Origin: Deltaproteobacteria bacterium
GTDB taxonomy: Bacteria > Desulfobacterota > Desulfarculia > Adiutricales > Adiutricaceae
Reading direction: 5' to 3'
Assembly: GCA_031265205.1 (NCBI GenBank)
Contig: JAISCZ010000111.1
Span: 1-34,461 of the forward strand
Length of the DNA stretch: 34,461 nucleotides
The notes beneath the pieces are model-generated. The model was not told the DNA's origin, made no database searches, and was given only the letters and a program-made list of their open reading frames with translations. Both the position numbers and the translations under genes were made by a program. Shown here piece by piece: positions 7,729 to 15,811 of the stretch (within the stretch, counting starts at the first letter, position 1; each line of letters starts with the position of its first letter).

Positions 7729-8145
7729 CGCGTCGCCCCTTTTCGCGCCCGTCGGCTAAGGCCCCAAATTCCGGCGCGACGAAGGCGCCGAGCGTTTCCT
7801 AACCCACGGAAGCCCAGAGGTTAAGCCGCGCGCGAATAATCCTCGAACGTCTCCGTCCCCTAATCCTTTCTCTCGCTATAACCCTCTCGCGGGCGCGACG
7901 ACGCGCGCCCTTCCTTCTCGCCGCGAGACCGCTAATGGCCAAAACAGACCTACTGACTATGGCCAGTCCCCAACGTCGGACCCTCGCGAAACCCAAAGCC
8001 CGCGCGGGGCTTCGTCCGCCCCTGGAACCGCGACCTACCCCTAAAGGGGCGCGAGCCTTGGTTTTCGTTCTCCGTTCTTGTTTTTTTTCCGTTTAAATTT
8101 TTGTTCTTGTTTGAATTTCTTGTCCTTTGTCCGCGACGCTTCCTT

Positions 8146-8198
8146 AAATTGTCTGGAACCTTTAATTTTAAAACCGTTCTTTATTTCTTAATCCAGAC
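8146..8198 (+). repeat. 53-bp direct repeat, copy 1
   Basis: Identical to 8332-8384, 186 bp away. The inner 48 bp begins GTCTGGA and ends TCCAGAC, so each copy is bounded by a 7-bp inverted repeat and could fold as a hairpin. Confidence 0.9.
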
Positions 8199-8331
8199 GA
8201 AAAATCGCCTTTCGCTTTTGGGTCGCGCCGATGGTTTTTTCCTTTTTTTTACTCCATCCGCGACCATCGCTCTAAAAAATTTACGTTCTTGTTTTAATTT
8301 TCATTTCCCAAATACCGTTTTTTTACTTGCA

Positions 8332-8384
8332 AAATTGTCTGGAACCTTTAATTTTAAAACCGTTCTTTATTTCTTAATCCAGAC
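8332..8384 (+). repeat. 53-bp direct repeat, copy 2
   Basis: A perfect match to 8146-8198. Flanks on both sides also show degenerate similarity (GTTCTTGTTT before; a CTTTTGG run after), so this seems to be the conserved core of a tandem duplication of about 186 bp. Confidence 0.9.
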
Positions 8385-8411
8385 TCCTCAATTATCGTTC
8401 ATTCCTTTTGG

Positions 8412-8463
8412 TCCCGGACGGCCTTTTTAAGTTCATTTTTAGGTCGTCCGGGATCTTTTTTTT
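8412..8463 (+). terminator. Rho-independent terminator
   Basis: A 13-bp stem with one weak pair (TCCCGGACGGCCT with AGGTCGTCCGGGA), then TC and eight T residues (8456-8463). It ends the repeat-bearing AT-rich segment and points to a plus-strand transcript through it. Confidence 0.85.
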
Positions 8464-8510
8464 AACCCTCCCCGTCCACGGCCTTCCCCGCCACGAGCGC
8501 CTCCCGCCAA

Positions 8511-8760
8511 CATCTCCCTCTCCTCTTCCTTCCCCCTTCGCGCTCCCTCTCCCTCGCGACCTCGCGCTCCCTCGCGACCTCGCGCTCCCTCTCCTTCGTG
8601 ACCTCTCGCTCCCTCTCCCTCTGACCAACCGCCCGCGCGAACTCTCTCCCTCGCGACCAGCCGCCTTCGCGCGCGCTTTCCCTCGGTACAGCCGCGCTCT
8701 CGCGACCCTCCCACGCTCTCGCGCGCGACTTCGCGCTCGACTTCGCGCTCCCTCGGACCT
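8511..8760. repeat. Degenerate CT-rich tract
   Basis: Imperfect repeats of CTCCCT and CTCGCGACC units, giving long frames of Arg/Ser-rich or Pro/Leu-rich residues in several phases. These frames are artefacts of the repeat. Confidence 0.75.
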
Positions 8761-8855
8761 GCCGCCATCCCGCCGCTTTCCCCCACCCTCTTCCTTTCTC
8801 TCGTTTTCCCGTTCCCTTTCGGCGCGACCGTTTAAGGGCGACCGCCCCCCACGCG

Positions 8856-8892
8856 AAAAAGACGGGCTCCCTTGTGGAGATCCCGTCTTTTT
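8856..8892 (-). terminator. Terminator of metNIQ, likely bidirectional
   Basis: GACGGG-CTCC-CTTGT-GGAG-AT-CCCGTC forms a hairpin flanked by AAAAA and TTTTT; the wider inverted repeat spans 8849-8899 with 18 perfect pairs. It lies 59 bases after the metQ stop on the minus strand. Confidence 0.8.
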
Positions 8893-8950
8893 CGCGTGGC
8901 CTTCCTATGAGGCCTCTTGGAAAAAGGGCGCGCGGCCGCGCCCGGCGGAG

Positions 8951-9748
8951 CTACTTCTTCGCGTAGGGGAAGGCCGGAATGGTGGCGCCTTGGTATTTTT
9001 CCAGGATGAAATCGGCCACTTCCTGGCTTTGGTAGGCCTTCACGAACCTCGCGTAGAGGGGATTGTCCTTGTCCGCGACCCGCGCGACAATCACGTTCAC
9101 GTAGGGGGAGTTGGCGTTCTCCAGGTAAATGGAGTCCTTGAGGGGATTGAGGCCAGCGTCCTGGGCGTAATTGTTATTGATGGCCGCGGCGGTCACGTCG
9201 TCCAAGGAAACTAAAGTCTGGGCCGCGTCCACCTCGACGATCTTCAGGTTCAAGGGATTGTCGGTGATATTGATGGGCGCGGGGGTGATGCCGGCGGCGG
9301 GATCCACCTTAATCTTGCCGGCCTCCTGGAGGAGCAGGAGGGCCCGGCCCCCGTTGGAGGGATCGTTGGGGATAGCCAGGATGTCCCCGTCCTTGAGTTC
9401 GTCGAGGGACCGGATTTTTTTGGAAAAATACCCCATGGGAGAAACGTAGGTGTTCCCCACGCTGACGAGGGGGTCCTTGGTCTGGGCGACGTACTCCTCC
9501 AAGTAGGGGATATGCTGGAAGGAATTGAGGTCAATGTCCCCGTGGGCCAGGGCCGGGTTGATCTGGGTGTAGTCGCTAAACTCCTTGATCTCGACCGTCA
9601 GGTTGTCCCGGGCCGCCACTTCGACGGCCTTTTGGAGCATATCCACGTCCGAGCCGGCCACGGTGCCCACCGTAATCCTGTCCTGGGCGAAAGCGAGGCC
9701 CGCCTGGAGCCAAAAAAGACCCAAAAATAAAGCGATAATTTTTCGCAT
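8951..9748 (-). CDS. metQ: Methionine-binding protein of the MetNIQ ABC importer
   Basis: A 265-residue periplasmic solute-binding protein of the NlpA/MetQ family. The mature part starts RITVGTVAGSD and shows the family pattern: LTVEIKEFSDYTQIN, GDIDLNSFQHIPYLEEY, AIPNDPSNGGRAL and SPYVNVIVAR. Residues 1-21 form a signal peptide ending LAFA before QD. There is no lipobox cysteine, unlike the lipoprotein MetQ of E. coli, so it should be free in the periplasm. The ATG at 9748 has AAGGAGA eight bases upstream. It is the last gene of the metN-metI-metQ operon and the terminator follows closely. Ligand (L- or D-methionine) is from family knowledge. Confidence 0.95.
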   Translation of the reverse strand: MRKIIALFLGLFWLQAGLAFAQDRITVGTVAGSDVDMLQKAVEVAARDNLTVEIKEFSDYTQINPALAHGDIDLNSFQHIPYLEEYVAQTKDPLVSVGNTYVSPMGYFSKKIRSLDELKDGDILAIPNDPSNGGRALLLLQEAGKIKVDPAAGITPAPINITDNPLNLKIVEVDAAQTLVSLDDVTAAAINNNYAQDAGLNPLKDSIYLENANSPYVNVIVARVADKDNPLYARFVKAYQSQEVADFILEKYQGATIPAFPYAKK

Positions 9749-9808
9749 TGGCGTTCTCCTTCTTCGCGATAGAGCGAAATTTCTTGAGAAAGGGGCGAAA
9801 CCCGGCCT

Positions 9809-10471
9809 CTAGCGCCGGGAATATTTACGCGTCAAAGCGTCCCCGATGTTTTGGAGCAGTTGGACCGTCACCACCAAAAGAATCACCGTCGCCCACATTA
9901 TGTCCTTCTGGTAACGCTGATAGCCGTAGCGGATGGCCAGGTCCCCCAAGCCCCCGCCGCCGATGGCCCCGGCCATGGCCGAATAGCTGATCAGGGTGAC
10001 GATGGTGATGGTGACGGCCATGATCAGACCCGGCCGGGCCTCGGGCAAAAGCACGCGCCAGACGATCCGCGCGGCCGAGGCCCCCATGGCCTCGGCCGCC
10101 TCAATCACCCCGGGCGAGACCTCCAAAAGGGCGGTCTCGACTAAGCGCGCCATAAAAACGAAGGCCGCCAGGGTCAGAGGCACGATGACGGCGGTGGAGC
10201 CGATGCTGGTCCCCACGATAAAGCGGGTCAAGGGGATCACGAAAACGATGAAGATCGGAAAAGGAACCGAGCGGGTGGCGTTGACCACGAAGCCCAAGAT
10301 CCGGTAAAGCCATTTTTTTTCCAGAATGTGCCCCGGTCGGGTGACCACCAGGAGGATCCCCAAGGGTATTCCCAAAAGGCAGGTCAGGAGGGTGGTGACG
10401 GCGACCATGTAGAGGGTCTCGAGGGAGGCCACTTTGAGCATGGAAAGCTGATTGGCGCTTAAAAAAAACAC
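9809..10471 (-). CDS. metI: Methionine ABC importer permease
   Basis: A 220-residue inner-membrane permease with about five hydrophobic segments. The cytoplasmic EAA loop EAAEAMGASAARIVWRVLLP that docks on the ATPase is followed by a second conserved block SYSAMAGAIGGGGLGDLAI, diagnostic of MetI. The start is GTG 10471, with TGGAG about nine bases upstream. It lies 55 bases after metN and 60 bases before metQ, in one operon. It forms the transport channel as a dimer with MetN. Confidence 0.95.
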   Translation of the reverse strand: MFFLSANQLSMLKVASLETLYMVAVTTLLTCLLGIPLGILLVVTRPGHILEKKWLYRILGFVVNATRSVPFPIFIVFVIPLTRFIVGTSIGSTAVIVPLTLAAFVFMARLVETALLEVSPGVIEAAEAMGASAARIVWRVLLPEARPGLIMAVTITIVTLISYSAMAGAIGGGGLGDLAIRYGYQRYQKDIMWATVILLVVTVQLLQNIGDALTRKYSRR

Positions 10472-10526
10472 GCTTAAGGCTCCAAAAGGGGGGCGGGCCT
10501 TGGGGGCCGCGGGACGAAAAGCGGGG

Positions 10527-11546
10527 CTACAGGACCTCCACGCGGACGCGGCGGCTCAAAAGCCACTTTCGGGCCTCGCTCCTTTTTTCCGGGGGACCCG
10601 CGAGATCGATTAAGACCGTCCCAAAGGGCGTGTCCTTGATGTGGTCCACGTGGGCCTGGAGGATGATGGCCTCCAAATCGAAGTTCCGGGCCAAGTCCGT
10701 GACCACGGGGCTCGTGACCCCGTCCCCGACGATGGCCAAACGCCATAACGACCCCTTGGGCCGGTAGCCGTTTTCCAGAAAACGGCTGTTCCTTTTGAGG
10801 ATCGCCTCCACGAAGCCTTGGGTCACGGGGCTTTGGGGGTTCGCGAAGACCTCGACGACCGGGCCCATTTCCACGATCCTTCCTTCGTCCATCACGGCCA
10901 CCCGATCGCAGATCTCCACGATGACCTTCATCTCGTGGGTGATGAGGACGACCGTGAGGCCCAAGGATTTCTGCACGTCGGCGATGAGTTCCAAAACGCC
11001 CGTCGTGGTCTGGGGATCGAGGGCGCTCGTGGCCTCGTCGCACAAAAGGATCTTGGGCTTGTTGGCCAGGGCCCGCGCGATCCCCACCCGCTGCTTCTGG
11101 CCCCCGGAAAGCTCGCGGGGGTAGCTGTCGGCCCGGTCGGAGAGGCCCACCAGCTCCAAAAGCTCGCGGACCCGCTTTTTGATCTCCTTTTTCCCCAAGC
11201 CCGCCACCTCGAGGGGAAAGGCCACGTTGTCAAAGGCCGTGCGCGAGGCTAAAAGGTTGAAGGACTGGAAGATCATGCCCATCTCGCGGCGGGCGAGCCG
11301 GAGTTCCTTTTCCGAAAGGGAGGTCACGTCCCTTCCGTCAATGACGATTTTCCCGGAGGTGGGAGCCTCCAGGCGGTTGAGGCAACGGATTAAAGTGCTT
11401 TTCCCGACCCCCGAAAGGCCCACCACGCCGAAGATCTCCCCCGCCCCGATGGCGAGATCGATCCCCCGCAGGACCTCCACGCTCTTCCGGCCCTGGCCAA
11501 AAGTCTTCGTCAGCTTGACTGTCTCTATCAAAGGCCTCTCGCTCAA
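10527..11546 (-). CDS. metN: Methionine ABC importer ATP-binding protein
   Basis: A 339-residue ABC ATPase. Walker A GLSGVGKST is at residues 43-51, the Q-loop is IFQSFNLL, the signature is LSGGQ, Walker B is ILLCDEATSALD, and the switch His is in LITHEM. The C-terminal 90 residues or so match the NIL domain, which in E. coli MetN binds methionine and inhibits transport from the inside. The start is TTG 11546, supported by GGAGG five bases upstream. It is first in the metNIQ operon. A large GC hairpin lies just before the ribosome binding site. Confidence 0.95.
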   Translation of the reverse strand: MSERPLIETVKLTKTFGQGRKSVEVLRGIDLAIGAGEIFGVVGLSGVGKSTLIRCLNRLEAPTSGKIVIDGRDVTSLSEKELRLARREMGMIFQSFNLLASRTAFDNVAFPLEVAGLGKKEIKKRVRELLELVGLSDRADSYPRELSGGQKQRVGIARALANKPKILLCDEATSALDPQTTTGVLELIADVQKSLGLTVVLITHEMKVIVEICDRVAVMDEGRIVEMGPVVEVFANPQSPVTQGFVEAILKRNSRFLENGYRPKGSLWRLAIVGDGVTSPVVTDLARNFDLEAIILQAHVDHIKDTPFGTVLIDLAGPPEKRSEARKWLLSRRVRVEVL

Positions 11547-11560
11547 GCGCGCCTCCTTCC

Positions 11561-11599
11561 AAGGCGCCGCGCGTCCCCCCGCGGGGGGCCGCGCGCCTT
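11561..11599 (-). promoter_or_regulatory. GC-rich hairpin in the metN leader
   Basis: An imperfect inverted repeat with a CCCCCC/GGGGGG core and outer AAGGCGC/GCGCCTT arms. It ends at the base before the GGAAGGAGG ribosome binding site of metN. No T-run follows, so it is not an intrinsic terminator. It might affect translation or stability. No SAM riboswitch consensus was recognised in this leader. Confidence 0.4.
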
Positions 11600-11816
11600 A
11601 AAACGCGCAAAGCCGAAAACTCCGCCCGCCGGAGGGATTTAGGGTCCCCTCTTTCGGGCGCGAATTTTCGGCCTTCAGGTAACTGATCGGCCTCAAAGGG
11701 CGCGCGCCGCCCCGTGTCTCTCTCGCTCGCCGCGCCTTGGCCTCGGGACGCGCGCCGGAAGACGCGCGCGGGCGCCTCCTCCCGGGGGGAGGCAAAGCCG
11801 CGCCCCCTTATAGTGA

Positions 11817-12422
11817 CTAAAAACGCCCCAGGCCCTGCCTGAGGATGACCGGGTCGTCGTCCACCAGCGACACGATGGTCGAGGGCCGACCGGGCGCCGG
11901 GCCTCCGTCCACCACCAGATCGAGGTTCCCCTGGAAGAGTTCCTCGACTTCCCCCGCGGTCTGGGGGGCCTCGTCCCCGCCCCGGTCGGGCGCTTCCGCG
12001 GAGGCGTTGATAATGGGGCTGCCCAAGGCCTTGACCAGGGCGATGGGGATATTGTGGTTGGGCACCCGGAGCCCGCACTCGTGCCGGCGGGAGAGCATGA
12101 TCTGGGGCACGAGCCGGGTGCCGGGCAACACCACGGTGAAGGGCCCCGGAAAGATCCGGCGCATGGTCCGGTAAGCGAAATCCGAGACCCGGGCGTACTC
12201 GGAGATATGGGTCAGATCCGCGCAGATGAAGCTAAAAGGGCTTTTGGGGCTGCGCTGCTTGAGGCGGTAGAGCTTCTCGATGGCTTTTTTCTTGCGCAGA
12301 TCGCAGCCCACGCCGTATTTCGTGTCCGTGGGATAGGCGATAAGGCCGCCTTCGGCGAGGATGGCCGCGACGCGCGCGATGAGCCGCCCCTGGGGAAAAT
12401 CGGGATTGATGCTGAGGATCAC
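11817..12422 (-). CDS. yciO: YciO/Sua5/YrdC-family protein
   Basis: A 201-residue protein of the Sua5/YrdC fold, which binds ATP and RNA-like ligands. Features are YPTDTKYGVGCDL (the Sua5 YPT(D/E)T motif, residues 31-43), KLYRLKQR, FPGPFTVVLPGT, LRVPNH and INASAE. Across its length, including the INPDFPQGRLI start, it follows E. coli YciO more than TsaC. It may therefore not be the main threonylcarbamoyl-AMP synthase of tRNA t6A formation. The start is GTG 12422. It lies 22 bases after the diguanylate cyclase gene and is probably cotranscribed with it. Confidence 0.85.
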   Translation of the reverse strand: MILSINPDFPQGRLIARVAAILAEGGLIAYPTDTKYGVGCDLRKKKAIEKLYRLKQRSPKSPFSFICADLTHISEYARVSDFAYRTMRRIFPGPFTVVLPGTRLVPQIMLSRRHECGLRVPNHNIPIALVKALGSPIINASAEAPDRGGDEAPQTAGEVEELFQGNLDLVVDGGPAPGRPSTIVSLVDDDPVILRQGLGRF

Positions 12423-12444
12423 GAAAACAACCTTTGGCGGAAAA

Positions 12445-13605
12445 TTAAGTCTCGAGGAGCACTTTGTTGCGGCCGCTGGACTTGGCCAGGTAGAGGGCCT
12501 GGTCCGCCCTGTCGATAAAATCGGCCACGTCTTCCCCGTTCCGGTACTGGGAAACCCCGCTGCTGATGGTAACGGGGATGTTTTTGCCGCGGACCAGAAC
12601 CTGAGTGCTCTCGACCTGCTGGCGAATGATTTCGGCGAGGCCCCCCGCCTCGGACTTGTCTTTCCCAGGGTACAGGACCACGAACTCCTCGCCCCCGTAG
12701 CGGCAGGCCAGAAAATCCCCCAGGTCCGCGTGGTTCTTGAGGATCTTCGCGCAGAGAATCAGCACTTTGTCCCCAATGGCGTGGCCGTGGGTATCGTTGA
12801 TGACCTTGAAGCGATCGAGGTCAAAGAGGGCCAGGCTCAGCACCAGGCCGTCGCCCCGCTCCGCGAGGAGTTCCCTGAACTTAAAGGTCAGGTAGCGGCG
12901 GTTATAGAGCTGGGTGAGCTCGTCCATGTTGGCCAGCCGGGTCTGATCCCGCAACTCCGAGGTCAGCGTGGCGATGACGCGGTTGGCGCTATGGATGTGG
13001 TCGGCCAAGTCGGACTGGGTGTTTAAGGCGTATTTTGTTTCCAAAAGCAGATCGTCGATGATCTCCTTGAAGGCCGTGGCCTCCAGGTCCCCTTGGATAA
13101 TTTGGTTGGCCGTTTCGTTTAGGACCTGGCGGTAATGGCCCGTGGAGTCCTGGCTCTTGAGGAGGTTATGGCCCAGATCCTCGCTGACGCGGCTGATTTT
13201 CTCGCCCACCTGGGTGAGTTCTTTATGCTTTTCCTCGTGCGCGCGGTAAAATTCGTTATAGAGTTTTTCGCTCAAGGCCGGGGTAAAAATAGTCTCGGAG
13301 CGCAAAACCTCGTCCAGTTTCTCCTTTAAGACGTCGTCGTCGCTTTCCAGATAGTCGTAGAAGAGCCGGTAATTGAAGGGCGTGAGCGGAACGCGGTTGC
13401 GGGCCATAAAGGGGAGCAGCCTTTTGGCCATCTGATACGTGGAGTCCACCAGGGCGTTGAATTCGGCCAGGGAGTCGCGCTCCCGGTCGTTTTCCGAAGC
13501 CGCGCGGTTCTCGGGCTGGATGGGGCTGGGAGGAATATCGTTGGGGGACACGCTTTTTTTCAAACCTGCGGGAAATCTGGAAGGCCCTTTTCCGCGCCGC
13601 CCCAA
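12445..13605 (-). CDS. GGDEF-domain diguanylate cyclase
   Basis: A 386-residue protein. Residues 45-215 are helical and probably a sensory or dimerising segment of no recognised family; no membrane span is seen, so it should be cytoplasmic. The GGDEF domain covers about 222-386: DELTQLYNRRYL (228-239), metal-binding FDLDRFKVIND (261-271) and the active-site loop GGEEF (304-308), all intact, so c-di-GMP synthesis is expected. The product-inhibition RxxD site upstream of GGEEF is not present. The start is TTG 13605, with GGGAG very near; an in-frame GTG 18 codons later is possible. It is followed by yciO after 22 bases. Confidence 0.9.
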   Translation of the reverse strand: MGRRGKGPSRFPAGLKKSVSPNDIPPSPIQPENRAASENDRERDSLAEFNALVDSTYQMAKRLLPFMARNRVPLTPFNYRLFYDYLESDDDVLKEKLDEVLRSETIFTPALSEKLYNEFYRAHEEKHKELTQVGEKISRVSEDLGHNLLKSQDSTGHYRQVLNETANQIIQGDLEATAFKEIIDDLLLETKYALNTQSDLADHIHSANRVIATLTSELRDQTRLANMDELTQLYNRRYLTFKFRELLAERGDGLVLSLALFDLDRFKVINDTHGHAIGDKVLILCAKILKNHADLGDFLACRYGGEEFVVLYPGKDKSEAGGLAEIIRQQVESTQVLVRGKNIPVTISSGVSQYRNGEDVADFIDRADQALYLAKSSGRNKVLLET

Positions 13606-13680
13606 GGCTCCCGCCGCGCGGCGAGGGAGGGGGCGGAGGGCCGCGTAAAGTCGCGGCCTTCGCCAGGGGGAAAGAAGGGC

Positions 13681-13703
13681 AAAAAAAAAGAGGGGCGCCC
13701 CTC
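13681..13703 (-). terminator. Rho-independent terminator downstream of nrdR
   Basis: On the minus strand the palindrome GAGGGGCGCCCCTC is followed directly by nine T residues. It lies about 270 bases past the nrdR stop, ahead of the diguanylate cyclase. Confidence 0.7.
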
Positions 13704-13919
13704 AAAGCGGTGGGGAGGGCGGGCCTTCGCGGAAGGGAAACCTTCCCCAAACGCCCCGACTTAGGGTCTTTGGCCTTAATTTTAAGCCCCCCGTCCCAAA
13801 ATGTCTAGTTTCTTTTCCCGATGGCTTTCCCTTTTTTCCCCGGGGCGCGCCAGGGGCGCGGCCCCTCCCGGCGGCCTCCGGAGCCGCGGCGCGCGCCCCG
13901 AAGGCCGTTACGAAGGGCT

Positions 13920-13955
13920 CTTCCCGCCGCCCGGCCGAAGCCGGGCGGCGGGAAG
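13920..13955 (-). terminator. Strong hairpin just after nrdR
   Basis: A perfect 16-bp stem (CTTCCCGCCGCCCGGC) closed by the tetraloop CGAA, 13 bases after the nrdR stop. No T-run follows on either strand, so it may stabilise the mRNA 3' end or mark Rho-dependent termination. Confidence 0.5.
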
Positions 13956-13968
13956 GACTCGCGGAGGC

Positions 13969-14457
13969 CTACTGTTTGAGGCGGTGGGAAGCGGGCTCGT
14001 GGTGCCGCAGGGTCATATAAATGCCCTTCACTTCCCGGTCGAAGTCCTCGAGGGTGTAGTTGCGATAGACGCTCGCGAAGCGGATGTAGGCCACGGGGTC
14101 GAGCTTCTTGAGGAAGTCCACCACGCGCTCGCCGATCTCGCTGGTGGGGATCTCCTTGTAGTTGCTCTCCTGGAGCTTCCGCTCCAAGTCCTCGATAAAG
14201 GCGTCGATGGTGGAGATGGCGATGGGCCTCTTCTGGGCGGCCATAAGGATGCCCCTTTTGAGTTTCTCGCGGGAGTACATCTCGCGGCGACCGTCGTTCT
14301 TGATGAGCATCGGGGTCTGCTCCTCCACCTTTTCGTAGGTGGTGAAGCGGTGTTTGCAGAAGAGGCAGATTCTCCGGCGCCGGATGGCCGAGTTTTCCCG
14401 GCTCATTCTGGAATCCAACACCTTATTGTCCAATTTTCCGCAGTAGGGGCACTTCAT
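13969..14457 (-). CDS. nrdR: Transcriptional repressor NrdR
   Basis: A 162-residue regulator of ribonucleotide reductase genes. The N-terminal zinc ribbon uses C3, C6, C31 and C34 (MKCPYCG and CLFCKHRFTT). The ATP-cone domain follows (about 49-139) with FIEDLERKL, IGERVVDFLKKLDPVAYIRFASVYRNY. The frame is open to 14484, but ATG 14457 gives the family start MKCPYC and has GGAGGA nine bases upstream. In many Deltaproteobacteria nrdR lies beside ribD; here ribD is 1.35 kb away on the other strand, with repeat-rich DNA between. No NrdR-box targets are in the window. Confidence 0.95.
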   Translation of the reverse strand: MKCPYCGKLDNKVLDSRMSRENSAIRRRRICLFCKHRFTTYEKVEEQTPMLIKNDGRREMYSREKLKRGILMAAQKRPIAISTIDAFIEDLERKLQESNYKEIPTSEIGERVVDFLKKLDPVAYIRFASVYRNYTLEDFDREVKGIYMTLRHHEPASHRLKQ

Positions 14458-14755
14458 TTGCTTAATTCCTCCAAAAAGCGCCAAAGCCCAGCGTGGGCCT
14501 TGGATGGCGTTCTCCTAAATAAAATTAACGGTTTCTCCCGGATAAAGGCCGGGGCCTTTAAGCTTTCCCCGCGCTTTTGTCCCTTCGCGCCGCCGCCTTC
14601 CTCAAAGCGCGCGCGCCGGGCCGCGCGGTCCCCGGCGCGCCTCTCGGCGCGCTAGTGGCCACTAACCCTCGCGGGCGCTAGTGGCCTTGGGGCCAGCGCG
14701 GAAAAGGTCGCCGCGTCGCTCCCCTTGGGAGGGAAAGATATCCTCTTGAATCCAA

Positions 14756-14764
14756 TTATCCACA
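14756..14764 (+). promoter_or_regulatory. Consensus DnaA box
   Basis: TTATCCACA, the exact DnaA-binding consensus, in an AT-rich patch. A weaker TTATCCGCT follows about 30 bases on. One perfect box alone does not define an origin. Confidence 0.4.
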
Positions 14765-14826
14765 ATTATTAAAATAGCGCAACTAAAAAATGAGCTTATC
14801 CGCTTTAGGGCTCAATTTTTTACCTA

Positions 14827-14863
14827 GCGGCTAAAAATAAAGATCTTTTGAAAATTTAGCCGC
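14827..14863. repeat. 9-bp inverted repeat
   Basis: GCGGCTAAA (14827-14835) and TTTAGCCGC (14855-14863) flank an AT-rich 19-base spacer. It could be an operator or a hairpin. Confidence 0.5.
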
Positions 14864-15405
14864 GACACGCTTACGAATCGCGGACGCGGGGCCAAAGAGC
14901 GTTCCGGCGCGCTAGCGCTGGAACGGCCTTCCAGCGCGCCTTCGCGCCTCCCCAAGGCCCCGCCGGGAAGAAGCTCCCTTTTTTGCCGCTGGCGAGGCGC
15001 CGGGCGGGGGCGACTTGGGGCGCCCTTGGCGCGCGGCGCCCGCGCTGGGGCGCCAGCGCCTGGGCCCGCGAAACCTTGTGGGGGAAGCGCTAGCTAGCGG
15101 CGAGGCTTGGCCTCTATTCGCGGTGGGAATAGAGGCGACTCGCGCTGGCGAAAGCAAGGTATTGGGCTTTTTCTCCCCCTTTAGGGGAACCTCGGGTTAT
15201 TATATACAAGAAAAACGCTAATTGATCTAGATACCCCCGCCCCGTCCGCGAAAGTTCCGGCTCAACCCGCCGCGATCTGGCGCGGCGCGGCGCGGCCCGC
15301 CCTGACCCGGCGCGGCCCGACGCGGCGCGGCGTCACTCGGCGCGAAATGGCTCGTTCCCGCTCGTTCCAACTCGGCGCGGCTCGCCCCGCTCCGCCTCGG
15401 CGCTA

Positions 15406-15430
15406 GGCGGGGCGGGGCGGGGCGGGGCGG
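15406..15430. repeat. GGCGG pentanucleotide repeat
   Basis: Five perfect tandem copies of GGCGG at the end of a longer tract of degenerate CGGCGCGG repeats that begins near 15240. Confidence 0.85.
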
Positions 15431-15811
15431 GAGCGCGAGGCTTAGGGAGGCCGCGACCAAGGGAGCGCGCCACGGAATAGGGCCCAAAACGCCCGCCAAG
15501 CTTCCGCCAAACGCCCGCCAAACCCCCTCCCGGCGCTGGGTTAACCTCAGAAAGGGTCGCGAGACCCTCCCGTCGCCCCTTTCCCCAATCTGGGACCCAA
15601 GCGCCTCCCCGCGGCCGCGAAGAGGGACGAAGGAAGGCCGCGAAGGGGGCGCTCCTTGCAACCCAAACCCTTTTGTGCGATCTTTAATAATATCGCGCGC
15701 GAGCGCCGAGGAGGGCTTTTTCCCCCTTTAAGGGGCCTCGCGCCCACGCTTTTTTCCCTCCCCGGGCCTTTTTCGCCAAGCCTTTTCTCTCGTCTCTCTT
15801 GAGGAAAAATT

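Larger units (their letters stand above)
7729..8950. other. Intergenic region with repeats and terminators
   Basis: No convincing gene over 1.2 kb. The stretch 8066-8463 is AT-rich and contains the 53-bp direct repeats and a strong terminator. A CT-rich tract (8511-8760) follows, then the metNIQ terminator. A plus-strand frame at 8101-8430 encodes KLSGTFNFKTVLYFLIQT twice, because the 186-bp spacing is a multiple of three. Its composition otherwise does not look like a protein. Confidence 0.6.
13606..13968. other. Intergenic region between nrdR and the diguanylate cyclase
   Basis: No gene is seen. It contains two hairpins that separate the transcripts (13681-13703 and 13920-13955). The rest is GC-rich. 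Confidence 0.6.
14458..15811. other. Divergent intergenic region between nrdR and ribD
   Basis: 1.35 kb without a supported gene. It contains an AT-rich patch (14740-14870) with one consensus DnaA box and an inverted repeat, a GC-only segment of CGGCGCGG-like repeats (15240-15430), and possible promoter sequence before ribD. No FMN riboswitch consensus was recognised upstream of ribD. Long minus-strand frames at 15227-15747 are products of the repeats. Confidence 0.6.

Noticed and set aside
8146-8384. CRISPR array
   Set aside because: Only two repeats with a 133-bp gap and no cas genes.
8101-8430. 109-codon frame encoding a repeated 18-residue segment
   Set aside because: The repeat is explained by the 53-bp DNA duplication with spacing divisible by three; the rest is not protein-like and lacks a ribosome binding site.
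11600-11816. SAM riboswitch upstream of metN
   Set aside because: None of the conserved SAM-I or SAM-II core strings could be found on the minus strand.
14740-14870. Chromosomal replication origin
   Set aside because: Only one consensus DnaA box and no dnaA/dnaN/gyr neighbours.
15227-15747. Long minus-strand frames
   Set aside because: Arg/Pro/Ala-rich translations of CGGCGCGG-type repeats with no family resemblance.
15662-15811. FMN riboswitch upstream of ribD
   Set aside because: The conserved core (AGGGTTC and partner segments) is not visible.
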